Assembly: GCA_911728455.2 (NCBI GenBank) | Contig: OU452221.1 | Coordinates: forward strand, 9,652,141 to 9,716,140 | Origin: Marthasterias glacialis | Lineage: Eukaryota > Echinodermata > Asteroidea > Forcipulatida > Asteriidae | DNA: 64,000 nucleotides | Direction: 5' to 3' | In this document: positions 1 to 10,252 of the stretch, piece by piece | Layout of the letters: every line of letters begins with the position of its first letter | Numbering within the stretch: the stretch's first letter is position 1 | Made by a program: the position numbers and the translations under genes | Notes under the pieces: generated by a model | What the model was told of the DNA's origin: nothing | Database searches by the model: none | The model's input: the letters and a program-made list of their open reading frames with translations, nothing else

Positions 1-424
1 AGTGGTGGAGCCTGGTCGGAGGACATGGGTCTTGGTGTAGGTGGTGGGTAAGCGGGGCCAGGGAGCTCATCCACCGCAGGGCCGTGCTTGTCTTGCAGGG
101 GAGGGGATGCGTGCTGGTGTTGCTCAGATGATGTTGCCGAGTAAGGTGGAGGAGGTGCCGAGAATGAAGGAACCATGGGCTCGCAATGAGGGTACGATTG
201 GTTAACTGATCGGGGGACGGGGTGTGGATAGGGCTGAGGGGGGTAATTCGGAGGGTAATTGAGAGGGTAGTCCTGGTGTGGGTAGTGGTGTTGTGGGTAC
301 TGCCGGAGGGGGTATTGCTGGCGCTGGGGAGGGTATTGTTGGTTTGAGGGATAAGACTGTGGTGGATAACTTGCTCGGGGTGGGGACTGCGGTTGGGAAG
401 ATGACCCTGACCTCGAACTTGCAT
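1..424 (-). CDS. Shisa-like exon 4: cytoplasmic Pro/Tyr-rich tail (partial)
   Basis: After the acceptor TTTTATCAG the frame starts with the last two bases of a codon and stays open to base 1, about 140 codons. The product is rich in Y-P-x-x repeats (SYPPQSYPSNQQYPPQ and similar) and contains APPPPYSAT, a PPxY motif that WW-domain ubiquitin ligases such as the NEDD4 family bind. The Met-initiated antisense-looking frame at 202-504 is a different reading frame of the same low-complexity sequence. Confidence 0.75.
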   Translation of the reverse strand, partial: MQVRGQGHLPNRSPHPEQVIHHSLIPQTNNTLPSASNTPSGSTHNTTTHTRTTLSITLRITPLSPIHTPSPDQLTNRTLIASPWFLHSRHLLHLTRQHHLSNTSTHPLPCKTSTALRWMSSLAPLTHHLHQDPCPPTRLHH

Positions 425-3400
425 CTGATAAAATAAGATGAAATAAAACAAATGAAGTTAGTGACGTACTGTTTTTCTATACAATGAAGTAAAATTAAAA
501 TCATGACTGTACTTTACAGAACAATACCTGAGATTAAACCGAAACGTTTCAGCGAAGTTAGAAGTTAGCACTAATTTATTTACTTGCAATTCATATTTGC
601 TGAAAAACTTCTGCTCCTCATTCAACAAAGAGCAGACAAAGTTCATATGAAGAGGGGTATGTTGAAGTGAATGTATTTGAAAGTAGTGCTTTTATTATTG
701 ATCTTATCAAACCGGAAAGGACCGACAGTATTGTTCGATCTTTTAAATTGTATCATGAAGAAAAAGTATCGAAGCCAACAGCCGAAGCTGTGTGTCAAAA
801 AAAAAATGTGAAATAAACTTACAGGTATGGTTTGCAATAATTAGTTGTATTTTGTGCAAAAATATCAAAAGTTCTATTAATAATGGGGACTCGACTACAA
901 AATATTTTCCATTTACAAATAAATGCTAGGTTTGTTTGTTTTTAAAACAAAACATTATACAGATTTGTTTTCGATGTGTTATTTAAAATTAAACCATTAC
1001 TACCAACAAAAAGTAAGCAGGCTACATTGCTCGCCTAAATGGAAAAAACTTGCTTGATTATTCATTTTATTTGATGACATAATGTTTAAAATAAATTAAA
1101 TACATGTTCACGTCACTATGACTAAAAATGTTCTCCCGCCAACTTTACCAACCTTCAGGCGTTGGTGGGGCTCGCCTTTTTCTTCTTACTCTCATTAACG
1201 TTGCTCTGAAACCATCCCTAGGTATTAACCTCGCAGCCCTCCGATGGGGGCGTCCTACATAAGTTCTGTCCCTCGTACATAGGCAGCAGGAGCAGAAACA
1301 ACAACACAGGATAATGCACAGCGACACTGCAGCGAATACACCGACGAAGATCCCTACCAGTGCGCCGATGCTATAGATTGGAACAGATAAACAGTAGCTT
1401 TCAGGTCCATCAAAGAAAAGTTTGTGAAGCAGTATCCTTGCAAGAAAATTTGTCTAGCTCTTAGCATGAGCGTAATTTTAGACCAACGGACATACTACTA
1501 AGCCTTGTTTTTTTGGTTTACAAACGCTGACAACCATTTTGTATGGGCAGCCTTGAGTAGCACATGGATAAACACAAACTTGACCCAATAAAACATTTAA
1601 TCACTTGGATGGATAGAATTAAAGTGATTTCGATTTGTAGGTGGCAACCATTGATTCATTAGTGATTTGACTAATTTGATGGAATTTGTAATAAATGATA
1701 AATTATTGTACTTTACAGACAGGCCGCCCATTATACTTGGTTGGCAAAACTTAATTCGAGTCTGCTGCCACCCCATGTTTTGTTTACAGCTGGTTGGCCT
1801 CGGAATGGCACTCCTGAAACAAACAGTTCAGCATAGACCTTTCTATTGTTGATAACCAAACCGCAGGTGTTGGCATGGACGGCCAAATGTAGCAAAACAT
1901 TCGAGTTTTGCTGACACTTTTTTGGTTGTTGGTTGGTTTGTTTCCAACAAATTCCAACCATTTTTTTAACATTTGTTTAACATTTGTACAAACTGTGATT
2001 ATCTGTTTTTGCTTTGCATTGATGGCTCTCGGTAGTTTCTCCATCTTGGTAGGCAAAAACTCGGGCTGTGACGTTGCAAAAGAAAGGTCTGTAGCCCATT
2101 AGTTGGTAGAGTATAGGGAGTTTCTGAGAGGCTTAAATCAACTTTCAATATTATCTGGGGTTTTTAACCGGTAGAGGAGATTCTGAGGTTACAAATTTAA
2201 ATCAACTTTCAATATTACATGTTTTTGTTAATCTGTTGTTTACAAAGAATGCAACAAGTTCACTTCCCCACCTTTGCTTATAAAACAGTTCTTTAAAATA
2301 AAACAGCAGTTGGACAATTAATTTGTTCAGAAGTCACTAGTGGATTTGATATTGAAAAAGGAAATTCCAAAAAGCTACGTTTTAGTGGGCCCGGACCAAG
2401 GTAAAATTAAAACGGCTTGATGTACAAAAAAATCTTGAAGCGTATGAAGCTCCAAACTAACACCTAAATACAATTTTATGCAAATGTTTAGGTCTAAGCT
2501 GCACTCTAAGATTAAAAATCACAGCCGGTTGCTTTTTATTTACAGTCATGTTACGCAAAAGCAAATTATGATAACAAAGTCTGTTTTGTTTTAATATTGC
2601 TTTGAGAAAACATCCCCCAAGAAAAAGAAAAAGAAAAAAAATAATAATAATAGTAACATAAAAAAAATAATAAAAAATAAAAAATAAATAAATAAATAAA
2701 TAAATAAAAAGCTTTCTTTAATGACTTAGCGTGTTCTTTAATACTTTGCAGTGTGAATGTGTTTTTCTGTTTTTTTTTCTATGGGAAGTGAACTCATTGC
2801 TTGGTTCCGCTGTGGACTTGGGATAATGAACGAATTTTTACTTATATCGAAAGCAAAATGTCGTTGCAATCACTACTATGATCGTTCCTACTGTCATGAC
2901 TTGTTCTATCAGGATGCAACCTCTGATCATGTTCGCATAGTTCCATCACTTTCGGTACTGTCTAATTGCAACATTATCTCAGGCTGTAACATTTACAGTT
3001 TTGTTTGTTGACCTAACAGATCACACAAATTAGTTTAATTTCTTCTTCTAAAAACTCCCACTTCTGCAATTGTTTTCCTTCATGTTTCATACATGTACCA
3101 CTATCTGGACCCCATAAGAATTGTTGCCCCTAAACTCCAACAGTAGGGGATTTGTCCCAAGTCCAAAGTATTCAAAGTTTGAATTTCAAAATTAAACGTC
3201 TATTTCGGCAACTTGATGATCATCCTTAGCCCTGAAAACATTTAAAACCGTAGAGCGTCCGGGGGCTTCGCCCCTTGAACCCCCACTGGAATTAGTGTCT
3301 ATATATTCTAACAGGGGATTCGCAAAATTGTGGTTTTCAAAGCTTGCAATTTGAATATGAGTCGTCGAATGATCTGCATCTGAGGGCCATTTTAAACCTT

Positions 3401-6320
3401 CGAACCACTGAAAAACCTCATGAGCGCCCGGGAGCTATGCCCCCGATTCCCCCCATGTCGATGTGCTTTTACTTTCATTTGATAATGTCAGTCGGCAAAT
3501 TTAGGCCTCCATCCCCCCCCCCCCCAAAGAAAGCGCATTCGCTACGCCGCTGGGTTTATAGATGGTTTCTATTAACTTGTAATAAAGATTAATTAAAGTT
3601 GAACACTCTAGCGCGCATTTGGTCAAAAGAACTCAAGGTAAACAAAAATCGCTTAGTCATAGGATGAAAGCCTATTTTTAACTTCAGCTAAGTTGAAAAA
3701 GAAGAAAAAAGCTTGAGGTGGTGTAACTAATAATAAACCAATATTTGGCCTATCAATGTACACAAACGTGTTAACGATTAAGTGAATCATCATCATTGAT
3801 GACTTTATAGAGTGTCACCTGCAATGCCTGAAAGCAACTGTACTGTAAGCCAAATCTATAGTTGCCCCGCGGACGTGTATAAAACCTGTTATTTACAGCT
3901 CAATTACACAAGTTCATAGCAATAATCTCTGTACGAAGAAATTATTGTCATTTGATTATGAGAGGTTATATTTATTTAAATATTTGGGCGTTAAACGTGT
4001 TAGTAGGTACGCCATTTTACGATCTCAGATTGTGAACAATACGCACTGTTTATCATTTTACATTTTATCAAATCCAGCATTTTTGTTTGAAATTCTCACT
4101 GGCATAGATCATGAACTGTAAATATTACCGGCAATATTGTGCATTATGTGAACACTTGTCATGCATGTAGTTGATTTAGAGGGGGGTGGGGGGGACTTTA
4201 TCTGTGTCAAAGAAAAACAATTTTCATTTGGATGTTTGCTGGTCCTTCAACAACGTAACTGACATAACACTGTCTTAAAAATGAAAAGGCAAACAAAGTC
4301 ATTTTAGGGTATTACTCCCTGCAGGGTTAACTCTATAGAATCGCAGTAGGTGAACAAAATGCCTTCACAGGAAGAAGTAAACTTGTTATAGCTAGCTCCT
4401 AAATCGTTAAGTGCCCTGAATGTAGAAAACACGCGCGGACTTTGCCGAATTGAAACGGAAATAACAAAATAAACTGGGTCAAATTAAATTACCCTGTGTT
4501 TTTGTCAACGGGTGCCGCTCCTCCCATCGACACGACACAATACCTTTAATATCTGACTTCCACAAGAGTCCGGTGCATCCCTGACTTAATTCGGAAGTGG
4601 GGTGGGGGAGAGAGGGAGGGAGCGGGGAGAGCGGTCTGCCTAAGGAGAAGGGAAGATGGGCTGGGCCGTTTAAGTGCACCCTTCACATTATCAGTCCTAA
4701 TGGGCAGTATTCCTTTAGCTATACTCACTTTGAATGGCCTTCTGGTCTTTTGTCAGTTGACATTCATTACGAAAATAATGATCAAAGTAAATAAATAAAT
4801 TGAGTTATGTTATAGATAGGCCTAGTCCACCCTGTGCCTGTTTCATAATGATTATTTCCCTTCTCCAAGTGCACGCCTCGCAATTATTTGAAAATGTTTT
4901 GGAGTTCCACGTACATTCTTTTTAAGAAAGAAACAAAAATCTCGCAAATTAGCTGGCCCAAAACGTTCAAATACGCCCGAAATTTACCTGCTAAGGCCAA
5001 GAATGCATCGTCCATTGGTGGTTTTAAAAACATGTATAAACAAATCAAATTTTTATTATTTATTTTTCTAAAATGACTTTCACAAAGTTAAACCATGCTT
5101 ATCTTCTTATTTTTAAAGTATGTTTTTGCTTTTCACTTTCATGAATTCTATGTTTCTTTTCTATTTTTATTGTTCTTACTTTTTTAAGTCACAGGACCAT
5201 AATGTAAAACAGCTATTTAGCTGATATTTGTATCCTGTTTAAAGATTTTGAAATAAATAAATAAATAAACAAATAAATAAACTTGGTCACTGTCTTCTGT
5301 GTATCACCCGTTACATTTTTTGGGGAAAGTTCACGTACTTTAACGATCCGATGTAAGGTCCCTGGTCACAGCAGTACTTGTTAGTCGCTGAGCCACAGCA
5401 GTACGTGGCATCAGGATTCCTCTCGGTACTGGTGCACTGGAATCCGATATGGTAGTTATTGTTGTCGTCAAAGTATCCCTCACAAAACTCTCCCGCTTCT
5501 TTATCTAAAAAAAACAAAAAAAAAAACGGAACAAATGAAGCCAGATTACTTCCCTATTCGGCCACTTTTAACCAGTAGGCAACCCCAATTGAAATACAAT
5601 ATTGTACTTAGCTAGTTGCGATTATTCTGAGGATGTAATTTTGTTATAAAAGAAGAGCCAACAACCTCAATTAAGACCTCCCTTGAAAATCTCTGAAGAG
5701 CTGAAAATGTCTGAAGAGCTGAAAATGTCTGAAGAGCTGAAAATGTCTGAAGAGCTGAAAATGTCTGAAGAGCTGAATGGCCAGTTACGATACAAACAAT
5801 ACCAAACTACAATGTAACCAAACAAACGCTGTTTTCTAGCAGCTTTTTATTCAAGATTGTTTCCAAACTAAGACTCTAATGTTGCACAGTCTCTTCACAA
5901 GGTCAATTAGAAGCAGAAGAAACATGAATAAGAAGCCTAACAAATGACACAGATTGTTAAAAAAAGGAATAAAAAATAGTCTGGGCTAGAATGAAAATCT
6001 TCTGCATTAATTTTCGCAGACTTTATGACAATGTTATAGTAAAAGGCAATAATAAATAGAATTTGTAAATATTAATTAATCATAGGTTTTCATGATATTG
6101 ATTTTGCAATTTCCGTTTTCAATTGAACGGCAAGTTTTGTGTGTCAACCAACCATTTATTATTTACCGTTTCTTACATAGACTTGAAAGTTGACTTTATA
6201 CTCACTGGAATTTGCTGGTGCTAAGAATTCCGACTCTTCATCAGCAAGGCTTGTCGAAAATGCAGCAAACAGTGTCAGTAGCCCCGAAAGACCACAGATT
6301 CCTCTCCATTTGCCATCCAT
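1..6320 (-). CDS. Shisa/CYYR1-type single-pass membrane adaptor gene, four exons, 3' partial
   Basis: Spliced gene read right to left; exons 6167-6320, 5339-5504, 1279-1436 and 1-424 join in one frame. It encodes a signal peptide, an extracellular cysteine-rich Shisa module (GEFCEGYFDD, GFQC, YCCG, KYCC), a membrane helix followed at once by a CCCFCSCC cysteine run, and a long Pro/Tyr/Gln-rich cytoplasmic tail with a PPPY WW-binding motif. This order is typical of the Shisa/CYYR1/WBP1 (STMC6) superfamily. Vertebrate members act as ER or surface adaptors that restrain Wnt and FGF receptor maturation or modulate AMPA receptors; which role applies here cannot be read from the sequence. The exon 3/exon 4 junction is the least certain. 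The tail is still open at base 1, so the stop lies outside the window. The family is fairly sure; orthology to one vertebrate Shisa is not. Confidence 0.82.
425..1278. other. Shisa-like intron 3
   Basis: A/T-rich, no recognisable repeat or RNA gene. Several short open frames occur but none resembles a protein. Confidence 0.6.
1279..1436 (-). CDS. Shisa-like exon 3: transmembrane segment and cysteine cluster
   Basis: It encodes VPIYSIGALVGIFVGVFAAV followed by SLCIILCCCFCSCCLC, a helix running into a juxtamembrane palmitoylation-like cysteine cluster as in Shisa/CYYR1 proteins. The acceptor TTCTTGCAAG fits the phase left by exon 2. The donor GTACGA (minus strand, just below 1279) is the one compatible with the phase of exon 4. 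Another possible acceptor sits about 40 bases further in (CTGAAAG). A read-through frame continues to 1145 before a stop, so a longer exon with another junction is possible. Confidence 0.65.
1656..1760. repeat. Dispersed repeat shared with 39575-39670
   Basis: The stretch containing CTAATTTGATGGAAT, GTAATAAA and AAATTATTGTACTTTA recurs in the same orientation and spacing at 39575-39670. A downstream TTGGCAAAA-like segment is shared more loosely. Probably two copies of an uncharacterised interspersed element. Confidence 0.6.
2625..2708. repeat. A-rich / (AATA)n simple sequence
   Basis: An AAGAAAAAG run passes into AATAATAAT and then an AATA tetranucleotide array. Confidence 0.9.
3240..3560. 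repeat. Decayed interspersed repeat fragment
   Basis: Two related blocks, GAGCGTCCGGGGGCTTCGCC and GAGCGCCCGGGAGCTATGCC, each follow a similar AACC-rich lead-in, so this looks like an internally duplicated repeat. A poly-C run lies at 3515-3526. Confidence 0.45.
5339..5504 (-). CDS. Shisa-like exon 2: cysteine-rich Shisa module
   Basis: It encodes the family signature: GEFCEGYFDD, a GFQC motif, YCCG and KYCCDQG, spaced as in Shisa N-terminal domains. The acceptor TTTTTTTTAG and the donor GTACGT are good. The first codon is completed by the final G of exon 1 (GAT, Asp), and two bases are left for exon 3. Confidence 0.88.
5690..5777. repeat. 18-bp tandem repeat, about five copies
   Basis: The unit GTCTGAAGAGCTGAAAAT is repeated nearly perfectly inside Shisa-like intron 1. 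It could be read as a heptad-like peptide but lies between splice sites and is not part of the gene frame. Confidence 0.9.
6167..6320 (-). CDS. Shisa-like exon 1: signal peptide
   Basis: Start chosen at MDGKWRG (ATG at 6320-6318), because it gives a canonical signal peptide with the core GLSGLLTLFAAFSTSLA. The frame also runs back to an ATG at 6395 that would put 25 polar residues before the hydrophobic core. The donor is GTAAAT. About 25 residues (ESEFLAPANSSEYKVNFQVY) separate the predicted cleavage site from the cysteine module. Confidence 0.78.
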
Positions 6321-6995
6321 TTTACATTCCAGTGGCACAGAAAAGCCTTGCTTTTTCGTAGACTTAACAAATGTTACTAGAAAGATATATTCCAAATTAA
6401 GACCGCCATGAGTATGTCTGTGGCCGTATAGTTCATGGACTTCTACGTCTGTAAGAAGCTAGAAACAACACCTGCGGAGGAATACTCAACAATGTTTCCG
6501 CGACGTCAGTAGAAAAAGGGTAGCCTGGGTTAAGGTATGCCAAAGTGAAAACCTCCCTGGGGCGCAGGTAACTTGGAAAATGAGAGGGTATGGTCCAGGC
6601 AATGCATTTTGGGGTGAGTCTATAATTATAAGACAAGCCATGAGTAATATCCATGTGTCATAAATTTGCATTGCAGGGCTGGATTGTAAGGCCAGTAATA
6701 TAGTAGTCTGTTGCTAATTGAACAGTTCCTTTAACGTCATCTCTTAGACACCAAGATATAAAAACGTTTAGCATGGTTATTGGTGATCTTCAATGCATAT
6801 ACGTGTCAGTGATTTATTTGATGGATTGAAAACAACTAAGTAATGAGGAAAGGAAGGGATAGGCCCATTTCCCCCAATAGACACAGCGAAAGCGTTAATG
6901 TAAATGTTTCTTTCCGATATACATTGCAACCCAATTAATTAGTGAGTGCCCATATCTCACTATTTTACTTTGCGCGAAAAGAAAGTTTATTTTGA
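6321..6995. other. Spacer between the Shisa-like gene and the TLR array
   Basis: Presumed 5' region of the Shisa-like gene. No convincing TATA box, RNA gene or repeat is visible. Homology to the tandem unit begins near 6996. Confidence 0.5.
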
Positions 6996-7130
6996 TTATT
7001 GCAACAGGCAGAAATGATATCGTTTTAACTACATAACGCCGATGTGTGATAAAGAATGTATATGCCTATCACAACCGTTAGACTATAACGATCGTGCCGT
7101 CGATTTTGTTCACATTTAAAACAAGAAAAC

Positions 7131-7274
7131 GGGAGACTTTTGCGGACACTAGGTGGCAGCAGGCATACCAGGTAAATATCTTGATCTCGGAAATTCGCGC
7201 ATGCTCAGAACCACGTAAAAAAAAGAAGAAATTTACACAGTAAGTCTGCTGCCACCTATCGTTCCAAAGTCTCA
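7131..7274. mobile_element. Short inverted-repeat element (MITE-like), copy 1
   Basis: Ends GGGAGACTTTTG...AGGTGGCAGCAG and CTGCTGCCACCT...CCAAAGTCTCAC are inverted repeats of about 35 bp. There is no coding capacity. Same family as 13803-13944, 20757-20898 and 27702-27843, and related to 39303-39453 and 44312-44421. Confidence 0.8.
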
Positions 7275-7296
7275 CATTATTTGCGGTACCCGCTGC

Positions 7297-7480
7297 TAAT
7301 TACATGATTCGACATGGCCTCCCCTCACCGGGCACGCTTGTGTAAGACTGGGACATCTGCTCAAGAAAGCGTGGTCAGGGGCTCGAATCCCACCCGAGTA
7401 GCCTAGGAATATGTTTTCTGCCGGACTCGAAAAGCAGTGAGTTAGTGTATACAGGACAATATCACACATCGTTATAGGGT
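7297..7480 (+). mobile_element. tRNA-derived SINE, copy 1
   Basis: A Pol III B-box-like GGCTCGAATCCCACCCGAGTA follows an A-box-like stretch. The tail GGACTCGAAAAGC...ACAGGAC recurs in all four units and at 46122-46340. There is no intact acceptor stem, so this is not a tRNA gene. Confidence 0.65.
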
Positions 7481-7569
7481 AAAAAACATTAATAATAATG
7501 AGTACAATTAAGTATGCAATTTTTTTCTTGAGTATGAAAATAGCATTACACAACAATTGCAATTGTTAG

Positions 7570-7752
7570 TTATTTACTATTTTGTTTTACATCAAAACCT
7601 TTTAAGATTGCTCCGTTAGCCACGGGATGTAGAGAGTCAAGGTTAACCAAAGTCCTCTTGCAAAACATTTTGCTGGTGTTTGGAATGACCATACGCTGTC
7701 CCGTTTGCGTTAAACTGGAAAAAGAGAGGATGTTGAAAAGCAGAGAGCCCAT
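7570..7752 (-). other. Conserved 60-codon open frame downstream of TLR copy 1
   Basis: A frame starting MGSLLFNILSFSSLTQTGQR is present in all four units, 170-180 bp beyond the TLR stop on the same strand. It contains CTCTCTTTTTCCAG, which looks like a strong 3' splice site, so the block may be an exon (untranslated or alternative 3' exon) rather than a free-standing small gene. A candidate polyadenylation signal (AATAAATAAA, 7842-7851) lies between it and the TLR. No protein family is recognised. Confidence 0.3.
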
Positions 7753-7925
7753 TCTGTGCCAATTTCATGATTGGGACGGGCAAAAATAATGTCCCGTCCG
7801 ACTTAAAAATAAACTTTTCTGTTGACTTTTTTGTAGGTGTGTTTATTTATTTATATAATGTCAATCTTTTTATACACGTTTTGTTTGCCAAGACAGCGAC
7901 AATGTCACTTTTGATTGATTGAACT

Positions 7926-9797
7926 TTAGAGATTGGTTTCTTCTTGTTCAGCCGGTTCTATTCTCAAAGCATGAAGGGAGTTATTTAGTTGTTGCCAACA
8001 TCTTTCCTCATCTTTCATGTCCCATTCTAGGCATGTGATCTTATCTCGGAGTGCTCTTAAGGTAGCCGGTAAAACCTCGACAGGTAGAGCGTCTATCAAG
8101 ACGAGCAGAAGACACGTTTCACTGCCCGGTACGTTTGCACCATCTGGCCTGGCGACTCTGTCCACCGCCGATATCATCCGAGAACACGCCATGTTTAGCT
8201 CCAGCAAGCACTGGCCGTTTGTAATGAACTCTCGATCAAGAAGAATGATGACCGCCCGGGATTTTTCCATAGCTCTGGTCACGTTCGTCAGCTCGTCAGC
8301 ACCGATTAGAAAGTCTCGGAAGGATACGCACAGGCGGAAGTTATTCGGTTCTCCTTCCATGCGTGGGATCATGCTATCGGCAACAAACCCATCCGTACTG
8401 TCATGGTGACAGATGAACGCATCGTAGTCGTATCTAACCCCCTCAGTTTGGTCAACGGCTTGGCGGTTATTAACGACCAACCCATCGTATCTTCTGAACA
8501 ACCCTACCCATTTTATTTGTAGTTTCCGATGCATCAAAACCGCCACTGTGATCAAAGCAATACCTAGCACAATAACGGCCGAGGTGATAGAAATGGCCAG
8601 CCCTGTCACCGTGGAGCTTTTAGCAAAATCGTTGGTAATAGTAGTGTAATTCGTTGGTGCTGATGACGTTCTTTGCATACTGCAGTTAGATCGCAGGTAC
8701 CCGACGAGACCAATGTCCAGTAGAGATGTGGCCCGTAATTGTTCCGGGGTGTTACAGCTGTACGTGTGCGTTTCTGTCGGGCCTATATCTAAATTGTAAT
8801 CGTAGTCGAAGATAGGTTTTCTTAATTGTGTTAAGATCAGGTTGGACTCAATGAGCCATTCGACGAACGACAGTAAGTCACATGTACAGCTAAAAGGATT
8901 ATTGGCCATGACGAGGACTTGTAAAGAAGCTGCTTCCCTCAGCGTATCCAACGCGCTATCCGCTACATTCCTAATGCTGTTCCCGGTAAGGTTTAAAGAT
9001 TCTAAGTTCCGAACGTGAGACACTGACAAAGGAACCCTCTGCAAACCTGAATTTGATATCTCCAGTTGGACGAGTTTTGCGACTTTCTGGAAAGCGTTCG
9101 CCGAGACATTCAGCACCGTTGACCCTGTCACAATGAAGCTAGTAAGAGAGGGTAGATCATAGAGCGTGCGGTCAAGGAGTTGAGGAGGATCAAAGTCGAT
9201 ATTTTTGATGTAGATTTCCTTCAGGGCTCGGAAATATTGGAACTGCGGTGGTCGTATCGGGGTGCCGTCCCGACGTTTTCGCCTGATGGCGATGAATTTC
9301 AAGGACGGACTGTGTTCTAACAAACTGTCCATTGGTAGGCTTCTCATTTGAGTCTCGATAAACTGTATGCTTTGCAAGGCCATGCCAGAAAATGCTTCTT
9401 TCTCGATCGAGACTAAGTGAACGTTTTGGATGTACAGGGTTAGGTTGAGACGGGGTTTTGCCTCCATCAGCAACGGGAATGCATTTCTCGGTATGACTAG
9501 TGGAGTTTTCCAGGAGGGAAATGTTTCTTTAGATCTAAACAGAATTTTGAACGCATCAAGTGGTTCTTCGAAAGTCAATCTCCACGGTTCTGGAGGCACC
9601 TCACTCACATTTTGGAAGTTTGAAAAGTTGAATCTTGAGGACATACGACACTTTACGTTTACTTTATAAGAGCTGGGTAGGCATTCACATCCGGTGATTT
9701 GGGTGTCGCATATTGAGACAAGATTAGCTGGTTCCACAGTCATTAGAAGTATAAAGCATGCGCACAGAAGCCGACGTTTAACACACGGATTTGCCAT
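7926..9797 (-). CDS. Toll-like receptor, intronless, copy 1 (623 aa)
   Basis: Cell-surface or endosomal innate immune receptor. Order: signal peptide (1-25), N-terminal cysteine cluster (C30, C37, C39, C50), a short run of irregular LRRs (about 95-300), an LRRCT cap with C304, C306, C348 and C372, a membrane helix (about 396-422) and a TIR domain (about 455-605; box 1 YDYDAFICHH, box 2 RLCVSFRDFLIGADE, box 3 region CLEWD). Seven N-glycosylation sequons are visible (N57, 63, 118, 230, 269, 371, 383). With one LRRCT and no internal LRRNT it is of the vertebrate-like single-cysteine-cluster type, but the ectodomain of about 370 residues is short for a TLR. The BB loop has Ile498 where most TLRs have Pro. 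The start MANPC is conserved in all copies. AATAAATAAA 75-85 bp past the stop is a likely polyadenylation signal. The frame is complete with no lesion. Confidence 0.96.
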   Translation of the reverse strand: MANPCVKRRLLCACFILLMTVEPANLVSICDTQITGCECLPSSYKVNVKCRMSSRFNFSNFQNVSEVPPEPWRLTFEEPLDAFKILFRSKETFPSWKTPLVIPRNAFPLLMEAKPRLNLTLYIQNVHLVSIEKEAFSGMALQSIQFIETQMRSLPMDSLLEHSPSLKFIAIRRKRRDGTPIRPPQFQYFRALKEIYIKNIDFDPPQLLDRTLYDLPSLTSFIVTGSTVLNVSANAFQKVAKLVQLEISNSGLQRVPLSVSHVRNLESLNLTGNSIRNVADSALDTLREAASLQVLVMANNPFSCTCDLLSFVEWLIESNLILTQLRKPIFDYDYNLDIGPTETHTYSCNTPEQLRATSLLDIGLVGYLRSNCSMQRTSSAPTNYTTITNDFAKSSTVTGLAISITSAVIVLGIALITVAVLMHRKLQIKWVGLFRRYDGLVVNNRQAVDQTEGVRYDYDAFICHHDSTDGFVADSMIPRMEGEPNNFRLCVSFRDFLIGADELTNVTRAMEKSRAVIILLDREFITNGQCLLELNMACSRMISAVDRVARPDGANVPGSETCLLLVLIDALPVEVLPATLRALRDKITCLEWDMKDEERCWQQLNNSLHALRIEPAEQEETNL

Positions 9798-10091
9798 ACT
9801 GCCGATGATATACCTATGGATACATAAAAAACGGTGTGCTACAATGAATTACATAAAGCCACTTTTGCGTCTATTTCAGAGCAAAATCGTTGTATCTCGA
9901 TTTTGTAATAACGTCGTATATCACTCAATGGATGCAAAACGTTGTACCTCGGCACCATTCGGTTTGTATGCGCATCCGGTAAGTTTGGTTAAGCATGGCT
10001 GCCACATTATTGCTGAACATGAAACATGGCGATTATGCCAGCCTGGTTAAGACAGGTTAAGTGTTCGTTAAGGGAAGAAAAACATTTCAAT

Positions 10092-10203
10092 GGGAGACTT
10101 TTGAGACGTTAGTGGGCGCCCTAGTGAGCGGTCCTTTTCTTTTATGAAACCACTAGAAAAGGCCCGCTTTCTGGGGCGCCCGCTAACGTTTCAAAAGTCT
10201 CCC
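10092..10203. mobile_element. Short near-perfect inverted-repeat MITE upstream of TLR copy 1
   Basis: Ends GGGAGACTTTTGAGACGTTA and the complement of TAACGTTTCAAAAGTCTCCC. The whole 112 bp can fold into one hairpin. It sits about 295 bp 5' of the TLR start, between the start and the CRE/CCAAT block, and recurs at the same place in every copy. Confidence 0.85.
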
Positions 10204-10252
10204 GTTTGTTTTAAAACGTATCTGCTCATGTACATGTGCAACTACTCCTGTA

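Larger units (their letters stand above)
1437..5338. other. Shisa-like intron 2 (3.9 kb)
   Basis: It contains an A-rich simple region (2625-2708), a dispersed repeat (1656-1760), a repeat fragment with a GCCCCC-rich core (3240-3560) and an AAAT microsatellite (5250-5280). No coding sequence is recognisable in either strand. Confidence 0.6.

Noticed and set aside
4479..4794. Several 60-70 codon frames on both strands near 4.5-4.8 kb
   Set aside because: They overlap a short G-rich stretch inside the Shisa-like intron and show no protein-like features.
8017..8409. 130-131 codon plus-strand frame opposite the TIR coding region, present in all four TLR genes
   Set aside because: It is the antisense of a conserved coding domain and follows its codon pattern; no protein-like features or splice context.
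9430..9669. 79-codon plus-strand frame opposite the TLR ectodomain, repeated in each copy
   Set aside because: Antisense shadow of the LRR region.
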